Counted from the stretch's first letter, positions 18,901-25,616 are shown. The stretch is DNA of 64,000 nt from Bacteroidaceae bacterium (GCA_017540585.1 JAFYAT010000088.1:54749-118748); one strand, 5' to 3'. The notes: generated by a model not told the origin, from the letters alone. A program made the numbers and translations.

Positions 18901-20550
18901 AACATCAACGAGTACTCAACATACAACAACCGCGAGCTTATCGTTGCTCATAACAGCGCTAAGAAGTATCTTGAAGATAATGGAACGGTATTAGATGATG
19001 GTCACCACAGATTGACCAAGTATCAGATTAATCTCTACATCAAGGCTCTCGAAGACGAGTCTAAGTGGATTATGCAGGATGGTGATGTCAACTGTGTACA
19101 CAATCCTAACTTCTGGTTAGTAAAGGAAAATTACTATGCAGAGTTACCAGGATGGACTATTCACGATACAGGCGTTGCCAACCCAAAGATTGGTGGTTTC
19201 GGTATAACTTGTGCTACTGCAACATCTGAATTCACAAAGTTCAACAACATCGCAGGTTCTATCAACCTCGACGGCAAGGAGAACATCTTCAGTACTGCAG
19301 CTAAGTTCGTATTCGACAACAACAGCTTCGGCTTCTGCTCTCCAAAGTCAGTTTACTACTACGGAGAAGAAGATGGATTAGAGATGCCACTTGACCCAGA
19401 CCAGGAGTACTCATTTACTGCACAGTTGGGTTACTTCACAGAGGGTCAGAAAGGTTCTGTCACATTCGACATTGTAGATGAAGGCAACCATAGTGTTCTC
19501 GATAAGCCATTTGTCGTAGAGCCTAAGATTTGCGTAACAGATACAATGAAGATTCCTGAGACATATATGTTCACATTCCATACGAACAAAGCTTCAAGCA
19601 GCTATGTGAACACACTTGCCAACTACAATAATCTTAAGAAGTACAAGTTGGTTGTCAAGAATACCGATCCAAACAATATTTGGACAATGGTTATCTCTAA
19701 CATCAAGTTGTATCGCTGGCCTAACGCAATCATGGAGATTAAGAAGAATGCTCACTGGGGTACATTCATCGCACCATTCGACACTCAGATTCCAACTGGA
19801 CTTTCTGCATTCGTAGTAACAGGAAAGGAGGACGAGACATTTGAGTACGTTGATCCAGAGACAAACGAGACAATTCTCTACACTAACCTCCATGTCAACA
19901 AGAATGTAAGCAACCTCGTCTATGTGGATGAAAAGAACGTAGAGCGTGTCACAGGCGAATTCACAATGAGCGTCTTGACTTACATCCCAGCTCACACACC
20001 AGTACTCATCTGGACATCTAATCCAGCAGGACACTATAGTGTAGCATCTGGTCGCAAGGCTTATGAACGTAAAGATCAAGAAAGATTCTATCGTCTCAAG
20101 GATCCTAAGACAGGCAAATACAACAACAATGTTTATCTCGAAGGTTGGGAAGGTATATTGAGCGAGGACAAGACAACAATGAAGCCTTTACCATCTCAGG
20201 ATGGATGGTATATTCTCCAGAAGCATGGTGAAGACAAGGAAGCTTGCTTCTACCAAGTAAACGAGAATAATCCAAACATTAAGGATGTTCCAAATGTTCC
20301 AGCAAACCGTTGCTGGCTTGTGGATCCAACATTCGACAGAAGCAATCCATCTCGAATAAGAAAGTTTGTCTTCAGCATTGATGATGCAATCGAAGAGTAC
20401 ACAAGCATCGAGAACAGCGATAACCAGAATCAGGAGATTAAAGTTATCGGTATCTACTCAGCTAATGGTACTCCACAGAAGACCTTTAAGCCAGGTATCA
20501 ACATCATCAAGATGAGCGATGGTACATCGAGAAAGAAATTCATTAAGTAA
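13000..20550 (+). CDS. Giant secreted multi-module protein (2,516 aa) with C-terminal sorting-like tail
   Basis: ATG at 13000 begins a clear signal peptide (MKRNLRNLLILATAIFSICGSAEA). The longer frame to 12913 adds 29 residues before it and is unlikely. Residues about 45-230 hold a module with GEYYIRN and GGNSWGTRLSL, shared with the protein at 58985. Beta-sandwich, carbohydrate-binding-like modules start near residues 245 (NPDFSR), 540 (NPDFELG), 838, 1167 (NPGFEQG), 1471 (NPSFENR), 1747 and 2035 (NPNFW). Several are linked by helical FIVAR-like stretches (AQAYYNENVKTPIIDAGIL). HWGTFIAPFD near 2247 opens a domain also present in the protein at 1-6102. The tail (GIYSANGTPQ...GINIIKMSDG...KKFIK) resembles a type IX secretion signal. 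It is probably surface-displayed and glycan-binding. No catalytic domain was recognised. Confidence 0.88.
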   Translation: MKRNLRNLLILATAIFSICGSAEARSIKPTRAASWLPARMTAAPGVEDNTTYSADIIESGEYYIRNSEAGTFFSGGNSWGTRLSLKSAGDRIKVTRIGETEGYIFEDLSLVDKGTGAQIGEAGSVDIFIDQTSPAEGYKFHKLTAEEIAIINKEDGANFGEGVGQTYYYIYYVGKYSKKTVYLTEDVPAESGHSQISGKEIDPELGRPDKHAVWELFTREELAKDLFENATKEDYKSATPFLVNPDFSRNYHASGQATTNNGWNNEKKIGGISGWNENFVAWADHQAFDINQTITDLPNGEYALVAYGVYDATGPGDGEDPCFYVVAGGEESKSKFTNFTGIYATELSIAGKVAANVAKYRLDTIKVKIWDNTLKVGFRCGRSDVYSTFDNVQIIYYGPITDLTTLIKKYQAVKNQAEKLAKGTRPMSIEAKNKLQTAINNVPDLFDGKATTNAIAELSNAVTFAQASITLYNSLVSKYETEVSKLSAEAQAYYNENVKTPIIDAGILESEDQLIKGLKTAQIIDRGKNADVTDIAIINPDFELGDGTGWSLDDGGSFGGETSVKDLNNPNETRYAMSAPEGEDYKVDAHLFNTWYPGGGYPIYQDIPLAAGTYQLSALMASTLNTHFIHLTANGKTETVVSDEESKGKGITLTFDVDDAATVRIIAWASIGDNVNYEDGNHAWFKVDDFHLIYKGPKDLSELVADLDEQIGNADALLKKAMNADIKLDLQNAKRNGTNVRTGSEKQIKDAIVTLKTCIAAAQKSVNIYDNIETVMKKGQSLDASGVEAFNKFIEKVQTAWSEGTITDGAAELQEANSQYIAAIKQQSTPGIEMTQAVKDWECNSGYVKGQFGWNERAQAVVKGWYIYDPEKQEKISLNQYFHVNTWSNEAETGFDGGTPMTIPFTEFWSDAGENYLGNHHIEIKHDGESGYRPGRYTIGIMARLGQFAVDGEAPTGYKFYANEVNSKTQYRKSDGANFYYAFDEIDILVDEDGKLDFGFELDHPNFSWLAFKMLKLVYQGDSYSDESVANRISSTTDKYIGRPMNAEVEDNLKKAINTFSSEPTIKNGKLLDKAENEAEASLKLYEQIEADIQKYVDKESEYTYNGIVGFDETGHLEFTKKINDLLKQYDDRTLTEDNKDDAKNAYLEGLLSQGTGDFTELIVNPGFEQGMTGWTFDEGGDSGSKSLSNETYETTVDDSSVQLGNQIFNIWKSDEPADGGGMLKQTIKGLPNGKYRISAYVATYNDYYVFLHANDVHGEGVNNNDPKYDRYEAKKHAKYAEVEAKVTNKQLKFGAIGGVGSEYPDYPNQMGCWYKVDNFRLEYLGAIDNTDLLDKLKLTIEYANQFIHEPMNKDSLALLSNAYIAAITANVNTDQDDIIRIDKELRAYANHTKSSIEIYKNIKTYLDRAEKLDADGYKAFNKIAADVIAAYKSGTITDGKEEMGILEDKLRIATKAQTSPNSDWTGAIYNPSFENRMQHWDSEGTYKPLESMRADNYPWAGTSGSRYGFRNNSDNVPQKVKMFQNIDSVSIGVYKLRATVYTNSKTMSLFGNDLTVNVPQSDNPDEAKEIEQIVVSWDGKRITLGVIGSLMGGEQLRIDNIRLEFVSKELNLEKEKVPADIPMNKQTREKQDKMLLAFRYNPQPENLMDAINAINEAKESAAAYAKAKVIMDSCVNYMQHSNVYSQRAMDYCMQVFNPFYEGWQNGTLTNEKIAEMTYDIYQNGFEFFNDQLAKDFTSDQNIREKYPILYYIFDAWEIDKNGMGEYRGSTDYFKINTWSPEVNKDDIKPENSEMTTPFIEYWTKKDNISLDDATIHGKAINLEPGLYTMKVLTRVANENRDVAADEYTGITLHVETDRVKENNGVDKYVSKTVDVCKGEAHNDDGINVVSQVFQVDSIIVREKDNHDAEIYFDVENTNANWFNWKFCQFVKVRDLFFWEENDLASDEEIAHLKELIKRDEKKRIGFNINEYSTYNNRELIVAHNSAKKYLEDNGTVLDDGHHRLTKYQINLYIKALEDESKWIMQDGDVNCVHNPNFWLVKENYYAELPGWTIHDTGVANPKIGGFGITCATATSEFTKFNNIAGSINLDGKENIFSTAAKFVFDNNSFGFCSPKSVYYYGEEDGLEMPLDPDQEYSFTAQLGYFTEGQKGSVTFDIVDEGNHSVLDKPFVVEPKICVTDTMKIPETYMFTFHTNKASSSYVNTLANYNNLKKYKLVVKNTDPNNIWTMVISNIKLYRWPNAIMEIKKNAHWGTFIAPFDTQIPTGLSAFVVTGKEDETFEYVDPETNETILYTNLHVNKNVSNLVYVDEKNVERVTGEFTMSVLTYIPAHTPVLIWTSNPAGHYSVASGRKAYERKDQERFYRLKDPKTGKYNNNVYLEGWEGILSEDKTTMKPLPSQDGWYILQKHGEDKEACFYQVNENNPNIKDVPNVPANRCWLVDPTFDRSNPSRIRKFVFSIDDAIEEYTSIENSDNQNQEIKVIGIYSANGTPQKTFKPGINIIKMSDGTSRKKFIK

Positions 20551-20577
20551 GTTGAACTCTAAAATTAGGTGACGAAA

Positions 20578-20748
20578 ATGAAGAAAATATATATATTTCC
20601 TGAAACAAAGATTTCAGAGTTCAAGGGCAAGCAGATGCTCCTTAATGAGTCAGGACCAATTCCTGTCATAGACAACGATCACGATGCTAACGGTGATGAC
20701 GCACTCAGTGGACGTCGTGGAGATGACTGGGGCAGTCTTTGGAACTAA
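20578..20748 (+). CDS. Small MKK-type peptide gene (56 aa)
   Basis: ATG at 20578, 27 bp after the giant gene's stop, gives MKKIYIFPETKISEFKGKQM, then LLNESG, a D/N-rich stretch (VIDNDHDANGDDALSG) and RRGDDWGSLWN at the end. There is no signal peptide. A strong terminator lies 31 bp after the stop, so it is the last gene of the transcript with the giant protein. It has the same general layout as the peptide at 7973. Such peptides are frequent in Bacteroidales genomes and, to my knowledge, uncharacterised. A role as an assembly factor or a modified-peptide precursor is speculation. Confidence 0.7.
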   Translation: MKKIYIFPETKISEFKGKQMLLNESGPIPVIDNDHDANGDDALSGRRGDDWGSLWN

Positions 20749-20779
20749 ACGAAAGATTCATTTCTTTAACATAACGGGA

Positions 20780-20811
20780 GAGGCGGTGCAAGTATGCACC
20801 GCCTCTTTGTT
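20780..20811 (+). terminator. Terminator after the giant protein / small peptide operon
   Basis: GAGGCGGTGCA (20780-20790) pairs perfectly with TGCACCGCCTC (20795-20805) around AGTA, followed by TTTGTT. Confidence 0.9.
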
Positions 20812-20945
20812 ATTAAGACCCACCCTGACCTGAATTTTCCTCATTCAGGAGTTAAAAATTAAAAGTTAACAGTTAAAAGTTGAGTTGAGAAGATTAAAGT
20901 TCTTGTAAACAACATGGAATTACTAAGCAGATTATTCCCATATCC

Positions 20946-20977
20946 TTTGGTGGATAAGATAATTAGTCTTACTTTTG
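20946..20977 (+). promoter_or_regulatory. Promoter of the toxin-antitoxin module
   Basis: TTTG at 20946-20949 and TACTTTTG at 20970-20977 are separated by 20 bp. The antitoxin ATG follows at 21035. Confidence 0.7.
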
Positions 20978-21034
20978 CAAGTGTAAATATAGAAAACAAA
21001 AAGTTGAAGTGCTTATCATACAAAATATAGCAAT

Positions 21035-21298
21035 ATGTCAGTAGTATTAAACACAACAAACATAGAGACCGTAAACAATACAGAAGCTTTATGGTCGCTA
21101 ATCGTCAACCAAAAGAAATCTGTACAGAAAACTTTGGCTACAAGGCTTTCCGCTCTTCTTTCTGACGAAAAGAGAGAAGCACAGGAACGCTATGTGAAAG
21201 ATACCATGTCATCAGCTCTGACAGAGGTTCGTGAAGCACATAAGAGCGGAAGGCAACTTCCTGACGCACGTTGTCTATTTGACGAATTAGATAATTAA
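21035..21298 (+). CDS. Putative antitoxin (87 aa) of a type II toxin-antitoxin pair
   Basis: This is a small, mostly helical, charged protein (MSVVLNTTNIETVNNTEALWSLIVNQKKSVQKTLATRLSALL in outline) ending ARCLFDELDN. It has no membrane segment. The call rests mainly on context. Six bases after its stop a second frame starts with MEVTIGYTAEFKKQMKRLSKKYP, the typical N-terminus of RelE/ParE-type mRNA interferases. In Bacteroidales, antitoxins of this size precede such toxins. Because the toxin frame is cut short, this antitoxin is probably an orphan remnant or kept for autoregulation. Confidence 0.65.
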   Translation: MSVVLNTTNIETVNNTEALWSLIVNQKKSVQKTLATRLSALLSDEKREAQERYVKDTMSSALTEVREAHKSGRQLPDARCLFDELDN

Positions 21299-21304
21299 AC
21301 AGTC

Positions 21305-21388
21305 ATGGAAGTTACTATTGGATATACAGCAGAATTCAAAAAGCAGATGAAACGTCTGAGCAAGAAATATCCCGACCTGTACGGTTGA
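21305..21388 (+). pseudogene. RelE/YafQ-like toxin truncated by the inverted-repeat element
   Basis: The frame from ATG at 21305 reads MEVTIGYTAEFKKQMKRLSK KYP and then leaves the family at residue 24, exactly where the 171-bp element begins (21373). It stops after DLYG at 21388. RelE-like toxins are about 90-110 residues, so only the first quarter remains. No continuation of the toxin is visible after the element (21544 onward), so the 3' part was lost, not only interrupted. Confidence 0.75.
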
Positions 21389-21543
21389 AACTGTATGTTG
21401 TTTTTTGCCGCAGTGCGGCCAGTTAAAAAAACATGGTAAAAACCAAATAAAATCAAAAAAAACATGTTTTTTCTTGTTTTTGTTCTGTTTCTTGACTGTT
21501 TTTTAATATGCACCTTTGTGCAAAACTACAACCATACAGTTCG
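21373..21543. mobile_element. 171-bp miniature inverted-repeat element, copy 2
   Basis: It begins CGACCTGTACGGTTG (21373-21387) and ends CAACCATACAGTTCG (21529-21543), which are inverted repeats with two mismatches. The 141 bp between the ends match copy 1 at 12184 except for one extra A and one missing T in homopolymers. It starts inside the toxin gene. The flanks (AAATATCC on the left, AAAAATAT on the right) are similar but not a clean duplication. Confidence 0.8.
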
Positions 21544-21589
21544 AAAAATATTTACATCACGAGGAAAATAAAATTTGCAAAGAAAACAG

Positions 21590-21597
21590 TATATTTG
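21590..21597 (+). promoter_or_regulatory. Candidate -7 box of pyrH
   Basis: TATATTTG at 21590-21597 lies 27 bp before the pyrH ATG. The nearest upstream TTTG gives a 12-bp gap, so the -33 element is unclear. The promoter lies just outside the mobile element. Confidence 0.5.
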
Positions 21598-21624
21598 CAG
21601 AAGAAAACAAATAAAGATATTGAA

Positions 21625-22335
21625 ATGGCAAGATTCAAACGTATATTGCTTAAGCTCTCAGGTGAGAGCTTGGCAGGTGATGCAAAGCAAGGAATAGACA
21701 CCCAGCGTCTCAATGACTATGCACGTCAGATAAAGGAGATTCACGACATGGGTGTACAGATAGGTATCGTCATTGGAGGTGGTAACATCTTCCGTGGTAT
21801 TCAGGGAGCAGGCAAAGGCTTCGACCGTGTTAAGGGTGACCAGATGGGTATGTGTGCCACAGTCATCAACTCACTCGCTGTAAGTAGTGCACTCGGTGCA
21901 ATAGGTTGCAAGAGCCGTGTACTCACAGCCATCCGCATGGAACCTATCGGTGAGTTCTACAGTAAGTGGAAGGCTATTGATGCAATGGAGAATGGTGAGG
22001 TTGTCATCATGAGTGCAGGTACTGGAAATCCATACTTCACTACAGACACAGGTTCCAGTCTCCGAGGCATAGAGATAGAGGCAGACGTCATGCTCAAGGG
22101 TACTCGTGTGGATGGCGTATATACTGCAGACCCAGAGAAAGATCCTACTGCCACTAAGTTCACAGAGATAACATACGACGAGGTTCTCCAGCGTAACCTC
22201 CGTGTGATGGACATCACAGCCACAGCAATGTGTAAGGAGAATAACCTCCCTATCTATGTATTCAACATGGATATCGTGGGTAACCTCAAGAAGGTGATTG
22301 AAGGGGAAGAAATTGGAACACTCGTTCATCCATAA
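21625..22335 (+). CDS. pyrH: UMP kinase
   Basis: The protein has 236 residues from ATG at 21625 (MARFKRILLKLSGESLAG). The longer frame begins inside the mobile element and is rejected. It shows the amino-acid-kinase fold: the N-terminal LKLSGESL phosphate-binding strand, GGGNIFRG near residue 50, the TDTGSSLRGIEIEAD region and the KGTRVDGVYTADP loop with PEKDPTA. It phosphorylates UMP to UDP in the cytoplasm, feeding RNA, DNA and nucleotide-sugar synthesis. In many bacteria pyrH sits next to frr or tsf. Here it is alone, followed by a strong terminator. Confidence 0.97.
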   Translation: MARFKRILLKLSGESLAGDAKQGIDTQRLNDYARQIKEIHDMGVQIGIVIGGGNIFRGIQGAGKGFDRVKGDQMGMCATVINSLAVSSALGAIGCKSRVLTAIRMEPIGEFYSKWKAIDAMENGEVVIMSAGTGNPYFTTDTGSSLRGIEIEADVMLKGTRVDGVYTADPEKDPTATKFTEITYDEVLQRNLRVMDITATAMCKENNLPIYVFNMDIVGNLKKVIEGEEIGTLVHP

Positions 22336-22336
22336 G

Positions 22337-22520
22337 GAGCCCCCCGACCCCCAAAGGGGGCGGCCTCCGGGTGCTGACCTTTAAAAACAAAACTAAGCGT
22401 CCTTTCGCCGTGTACGGTGAAAGGACGCTTATGTTAATATGAGAGAGCCAAAGGCGGCTTCCCCTAAAGCGAGAGTGTGTATTAGTCACCCTCCCTATAG
22501 GGAGGGCTGGGGTGGGTCCC
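22337..22520. repeat. GC-rich CCCCCGACCCCC / GGGAGGGC intergenic repeats
   Basis: CCCCCCGACCCCCAAAGGGGG followed by CGGCCTCCGGGT lies near 22340-22373, and CCCTCCCTATAGGGAGGG at about 22489-22506. They flank the pyrH terminator. Related blocks occur at 23510-23570 and 34003-34147, standing out from the AT-rich surroundings. The second block forms the end of xerD. Confidence 0.7.
22395..22430 (+). terminator. Hairpin after pyrH
   Basis: AAGCGTCCTTTC and GAAAGGACGCTT form a perfect 12-bp stem (22395-22406 and 22419-22430), with further CCG/CGG pairing toward the loop. It is a likely transcription stop for pyrH. A T-run is weak (ATGTTAAT). Confidence 0.7.
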
Positions 22521-23421
22521 CCATATTCCTCGGATGATGCATAAGTATCTCTTCTCTGATATGTGACATATCGATGTGCATATATATCTCCGTAGTGGCA
22601 ATGGACTCATGACCGAGCATAGCCTGAATGGCACGAAGATTAGCACCTCCTTCGAGGAGACAGGTGGCAAAACTGTGACGGAAAGTGTGAGGCGATACAG
22701 TCTTATGTATGCCTGCACGTTCCACGAGTTCTTTAATCATGTGGAAAACCATGATACGAGAGAGGTTTTTCTTGCGGAACTTACTCACAAAGACGTAATC
22801 CTCATAGCCAGGCTTAATATCAACATGCTTCCTGTCCTCAAAATACAGGTTCAGTTCCTTTATTGCCTTAGAAGATATCGGTACAAGACGCTGTTTACTA
22901 CCCTTTCCCATCACCTTGATAAATCCTTCTTCAAGATAAAGGTCGCTGAGCTTAAGATTACACAACTCGCTGACACGAAGTCCACAACTGAAGAGAACCT
23001 CGATGATGGTCTTGTTACGCTGTGCCTCAGGCTGACTAAGGTCTATGACAGCCTCAATGGCATCAACCTCATCAACAGAGAGGACATCAGGAAGCTTACG
23101 TGCTTTCTTAGGATATTCCAACAATTCTGTCGGGTCAACATCTATGATATCCTCCAACAGCAAGAAACGATAGAAACTACGCACACCACTAAGTATGCGA
23201 GACAAAGATGTGGCACCAATCTGCATATCTATCATCAAAGAAGAAAACTGGTGGACATCCTTCAACTGAACATCCTTAAAACCTATACCTTCGCCATCAA
23301 TGAAACTGATGAATTTTTCCAAGTCACTATTATATGCAGCCACCGTATTTGGAGAGAAAGACTTCTCCAAACGCAGGTATTGATTGTATCGTCTTATTAT
23401 TTTTTCAAACTCTTTATCCAT
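22495..23421 (-). CDS. xerD: Tyrosine recombinase XerD
   Basis: The protein has 308 residues from ATG at 23421 (MDKEFEKIIRRYNQYLRLEKS). Upstream in-frame codons come from a repeat. The N-terminal SAM-like core-binding domain spans about residues 1-90 and the catalytic domain follows. Catalytic residues seen are Arg in SCGLRVSEL, the Lys in the GKGSKQR beta-hairpin, HTFRHSFA (H-x-x-R), GHESI and the nucleophile Tyr in TTEIYMHID. Together with XerC it resolves chromosome dimers at dif during division. The last residues (NMGDPPQPSL) are encoded by the GC-rich intergenic repeat. Confidence 0.93.
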   Translation of the reverse strand: MDKEFEKIIRRYNQYLRLEKSFSPNTVAAYNSDLEKFISFIDGEGIGFKDVQLKDVHQFSSLMIDMQIGATSLSRILSGVRSFYRFLLLEDIIDVDPTELLEYPKKARKLPDVLSVDEVDAIEAVIDLSQPEAQRNKTIIEVLFSCGLRVSELCNLKLSDLYLEEGFIKVMGKGSKQRLVPISSKAIKELNLYFEDRKHVDIKPGYEDYVFVSKFRKKNLSRIMVFHMIKELVERAGIHKTVSPHTFRHSFATCLLEGGANLRAIQAMLGHESIATTEIYMHIDMSHIREEILMHHPRNMGDPPQPSL

Positions 23422-23428
23422 AGTAGTG

Positions 23429-23436
23429 CAAAAATA
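23429..23436 (-). promoter_or_regulatory. Candidate -7 box of xerD
   Basis: The minus strand reads TATTTTTG, 8 bp before the xerD ATG, giving a very short leader or a near-leaderless message. The GAATGAAGAATGAAG repeat lies directly upstream, where the -33 element should be. Confidence 0.5.
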
Positions 23437-23620
23437 CGCTAAAAAATGAAGAATGAAGAATGAAGAGTGAAGAATTTGATTATATATTCGTAACTTTGGC
23501 GGAGAAAAAGCCCCCCGACCCCTCAACTTAGCGAAGCGATCTCACTGACCGCAGGGAAGTAACGGGGCTGCCATTCGGAAAAAGGAGGCTAATAAAATTG
23601 AAATTTGACATGGAAATAAG

Positions 23621-25237
23621 ATGATAAACTACAAAAACATAATAACAGCAGTTTGCCTTGCTCTGTCAAGTACGGCAATGGCACAGAAGGAACATAACTT
23701 TGAAGTTGCAAAGAACATTGACATATTCAACGCACTCTATCGTGAGTTGGATATGCTGTACGTAGATACACTTGACGCAAAGAAGGTTATCGGTATCGGT
23801 ATAGATGCCATGCTCAGCAACCTCGACCCATATACCGAGTTTTATGCAGAGGAAGATATGCGCGACCTCAAGATTATGACTACAGGTAAATATGGTGGTA
23901 TCGGTTCAATCATCCGTCTCCGTAAGGACTCAACAATAATCATAGGTGAGCCATACGAAGGTATGCCAGCATCACTCGTAGGTCTCAAGGTGGGCGATGT
24001 CATCACAAAGGTGGATGGCAAGGTAATAACCAAGGACATGAAGACAAGCGATGTGAGCGATATGTTACGTGGCGAGCCAGGAACAACATTCGTGCTTCAG
24101 GTCAAGCGTCCAGGTGAAAAGAAGACAAGAGAGTTTCACATCACACGCCAGAATATCAAACTCCCTGCCCTCGCCTACTCTGGCATTTACAAGGATATGG
24201 GCTATATCAACCTGACACAGTTCACAGAAAACTGTAGCAAGGATGTACGCAAGGCAGTTATCAACCTAAAGGAAAAAGGAGCAAAGGGTATCATCCTTGA
24301 CCTCCGTAACAATGGTGGTGGTCTCCTCTCCGAGGCAGTAGATATCGTCAACCTCTTCGTTCCAAAGGGACTCAAGATTGTTGAGACAAAAGGTAAGGTA
24401 AAGAATGCCAACAGTACATACTCTACAAAGTACGAGCCACTTGACCTTGACATTCCTCTTGCCGTACTCGTAAATGGTAACACAGCCTCAGCTGCCGAGA
24501 TTGTCTCAGGTTCACTCCAAGACCTTGACCGTGCAACTATCATAGGAAGCAAGACATTCGGCAAGGGACTTGTACAGAGTCCACGTGACTTACCATACAA
24601 CACAAGTATCAAACTTACGACATCAAAATACTACATCCCTTCTGGTCGTTGCATCCAAGCTATCGACTACAAGAAGAGACGCGAAGGAGGCAAAGAAACT
24701 ACTGCCGACAGTCTCAAACATATCTTCCATACAAGCAAGGGACGTGTAGTCAAAGACGGAGGTGGTATCATGCCAGACATCGAGATAAAGCATGACACTC
24801 TGCCTAACCTCATCTTCTACGTCAGCAACGATGACGTACTCATTGACTGGGGTACTAAGTATGTACAGAATCACGCAACCATACCAGCAGTAAAGGACTT
24901 CTCAATAACAGAGAGCGACTTTGATGAGTTCAAGTCTATGCTCAAGGCGAGCGACTTCAAGTATGACCGTATGAGTGAGAAGCGACTTGAAGACCTCAAG
25001 AAGATGGCTAAGTTTGAGGGCTACTACGATGATGCAAAGCCAGAGTTTGAAGCTCTTGAAGCAAAGTTGCAGCATAACCTCGACAAGGACCTTGACATCC
25101 ACAAGAAGGACATCAAGAAACTTATGGCACAGGAGATTATTAAACGTTACTATTATCAGGCAGGATGCGTGGAGGAGTCTCTCAAGGATGACGAAGACCT
25201 CGAAAAGGCAGTAGAAACATTAATTAGTAATGAGTAA
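23621..25237 (+). CDS. S41 family peptidase (C-terminal processing protease)
   Basis: The protein has 538 residues with a signal peptide (MINYKNIITAVCLALSSTAMAQ). An N-terminal helical domain (NLDPYTEFYAEED) is followed by a PDZ domain near residues 90-170 (YEGMPASLVGLKVGDVITKVDGK). The S41 core has GYINLTQF, ILDLRNNGGGL, the catalytic Ser in GNTASAAEIVSG and Lys in GSKTFGKGLVQ. A helical C-terminal region of about 190 residues follows. It is a periplasmic protease with a Ser-Lys dyad, like CtpA/Prc, trimming or degrading envelope proteins. The last residues (ISNE) are encoded by the first unit of an intergenic TAATTAGTAATGAG repeat, which also supplies the stop codon. Confidence 0.95.
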   Translation: MINYKNIITAVCLALSSTAMAQKEHNFEVAKNIDIFNALYRELDMLYVDTLDAKKVIGIGIDAMLSNLDPYTEFYAEEDMRDLKIMTTGKYGGIGSIIRLRKDSTIIIGEPYEGMPASLVGLKVGDVITKVDGKVITKDMKTSDVSDMLRGEPGTTFVLQVKRPGEKKTREFHITRQNIKLPALAYSGIYKDMGYINLTQFTENCSKDVRKAVINLKEKGAKGIILDLRNNGGGLLSEAVDIVNLFVPKGLKIVETKGKVKNANSTYSTKYEPLDLDIPLAVLVNGNTASAAEIVSGSLQDLDRATIIGSKTFGKGLVQSPRDLPYNTSIKLTTSKYYIPSGRCIQAIDYKKRREGGKETTADSLKHIFHTSKGRVVKDGGGIMPDIEIKHDTLPNLIFYVSNDDVLIDWGTKYVQNHATIPAVKDFSITESDFDEFKSMLKASDFKYDRMSEKRLEDLKKMAKFEGYYDDAKPEFEALEAKLQHNLDKDLDIHKKDIKKLMAQEIIKRYYYQAGCVEESLKDDEDLEKAVETLISNE

Positions 25238-25241
25238 TTAG

Positions 25242-25335
25242 TAATGAGTAATTAGTAATGAGTAATGAGGAATGAGGAATGAGGAATTATTTACCGAATG
25301 GCTATTACTCATTACTCATTACTAATTACTCATTA
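25242..25335. repeat. 28-bp perfect inverted repeat of TAATGAGTAATTAG units
   Basis: The arm at 25242-25269 is perfectly complementary to 25308-25335, with a 38-nt spacer rich in GAGGAAT units. The arms are themselves built from GTAATGA and GTAATTA units. It lies between the S41 protease and the small membrane protein and could act as an attenuator or stabilise the upstream mRNA. Confidence 0.85.
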
Positions 25336-25349
25336 AAAAACAAAATACT

Positions 25350-25544
25350 ATGGCAGTAAATAACAGAGCAACAAGGTTGAATCGCACAATGATGTTCGGA
25401 ACAATGTTTCTCGGACTCATAGTTATAGGTACATGCTTTGGTTTCATGTACTACGCATACGATATGCAACAGCAGAAGAATGATATCGAGGCACAGGGAG
25501 ACAGCCTACTTATCGAAATAAACAACTCCGCCCTGTTTGACTAA
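25350..25544 (+). CDS. Small single-pass membrane protein (64 aa)
   Basis: The sequence begins MAVNNRATRLNRTMMFGT, with a basic N-terminus, one membrane segment (about residues 14-34: MFGTMFLGLIVIGTCFGFMYYAY) and a hydrophilic tail (DMQQQKNDIEAQGDSLLIEINNSALFD) that may face the periplasm. I do not recognise the family. It follows the S41 protease by 112 bp across a hairpin repeat, so it may be co-transcribed and could modulate that protease, but this is inference. Confidence 0.6.
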   Translation: MAVNNRATRLNRTMMFGTMFLGLIVIGTCFGFMYYAYDMQQQKNDIEAQGDSLLIEINNSALFD

Positions 25545-25596
25545 TAGCAATAAAACAGCTGACATACGACACATCAGCATGTTAGCATCATCATAG

Positions 25597-25614
25597 TCCA
25601 CAAATATTTGTGGA
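25597..25614. promoter_or_regulatory. 18-bp perfect palindrome
   Basis: TCCACAAATATTTGTGGA is fully self-complementary. It lies 53 bp after the small membrane protein gene, in a 500-bp gap ahead of the Lrp-type regulator. It may be an operator or part of the terminator next to it. Confidence 0.5.
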
Positions 25615-25616
25615 AT

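Noticed and set aside
24202-24612. Minus-strand frames within the S41 protease, frdA and other genes
   Set aside because: They are opposite-strand shadows favoured by the strong codon bias of highly expressed genes.
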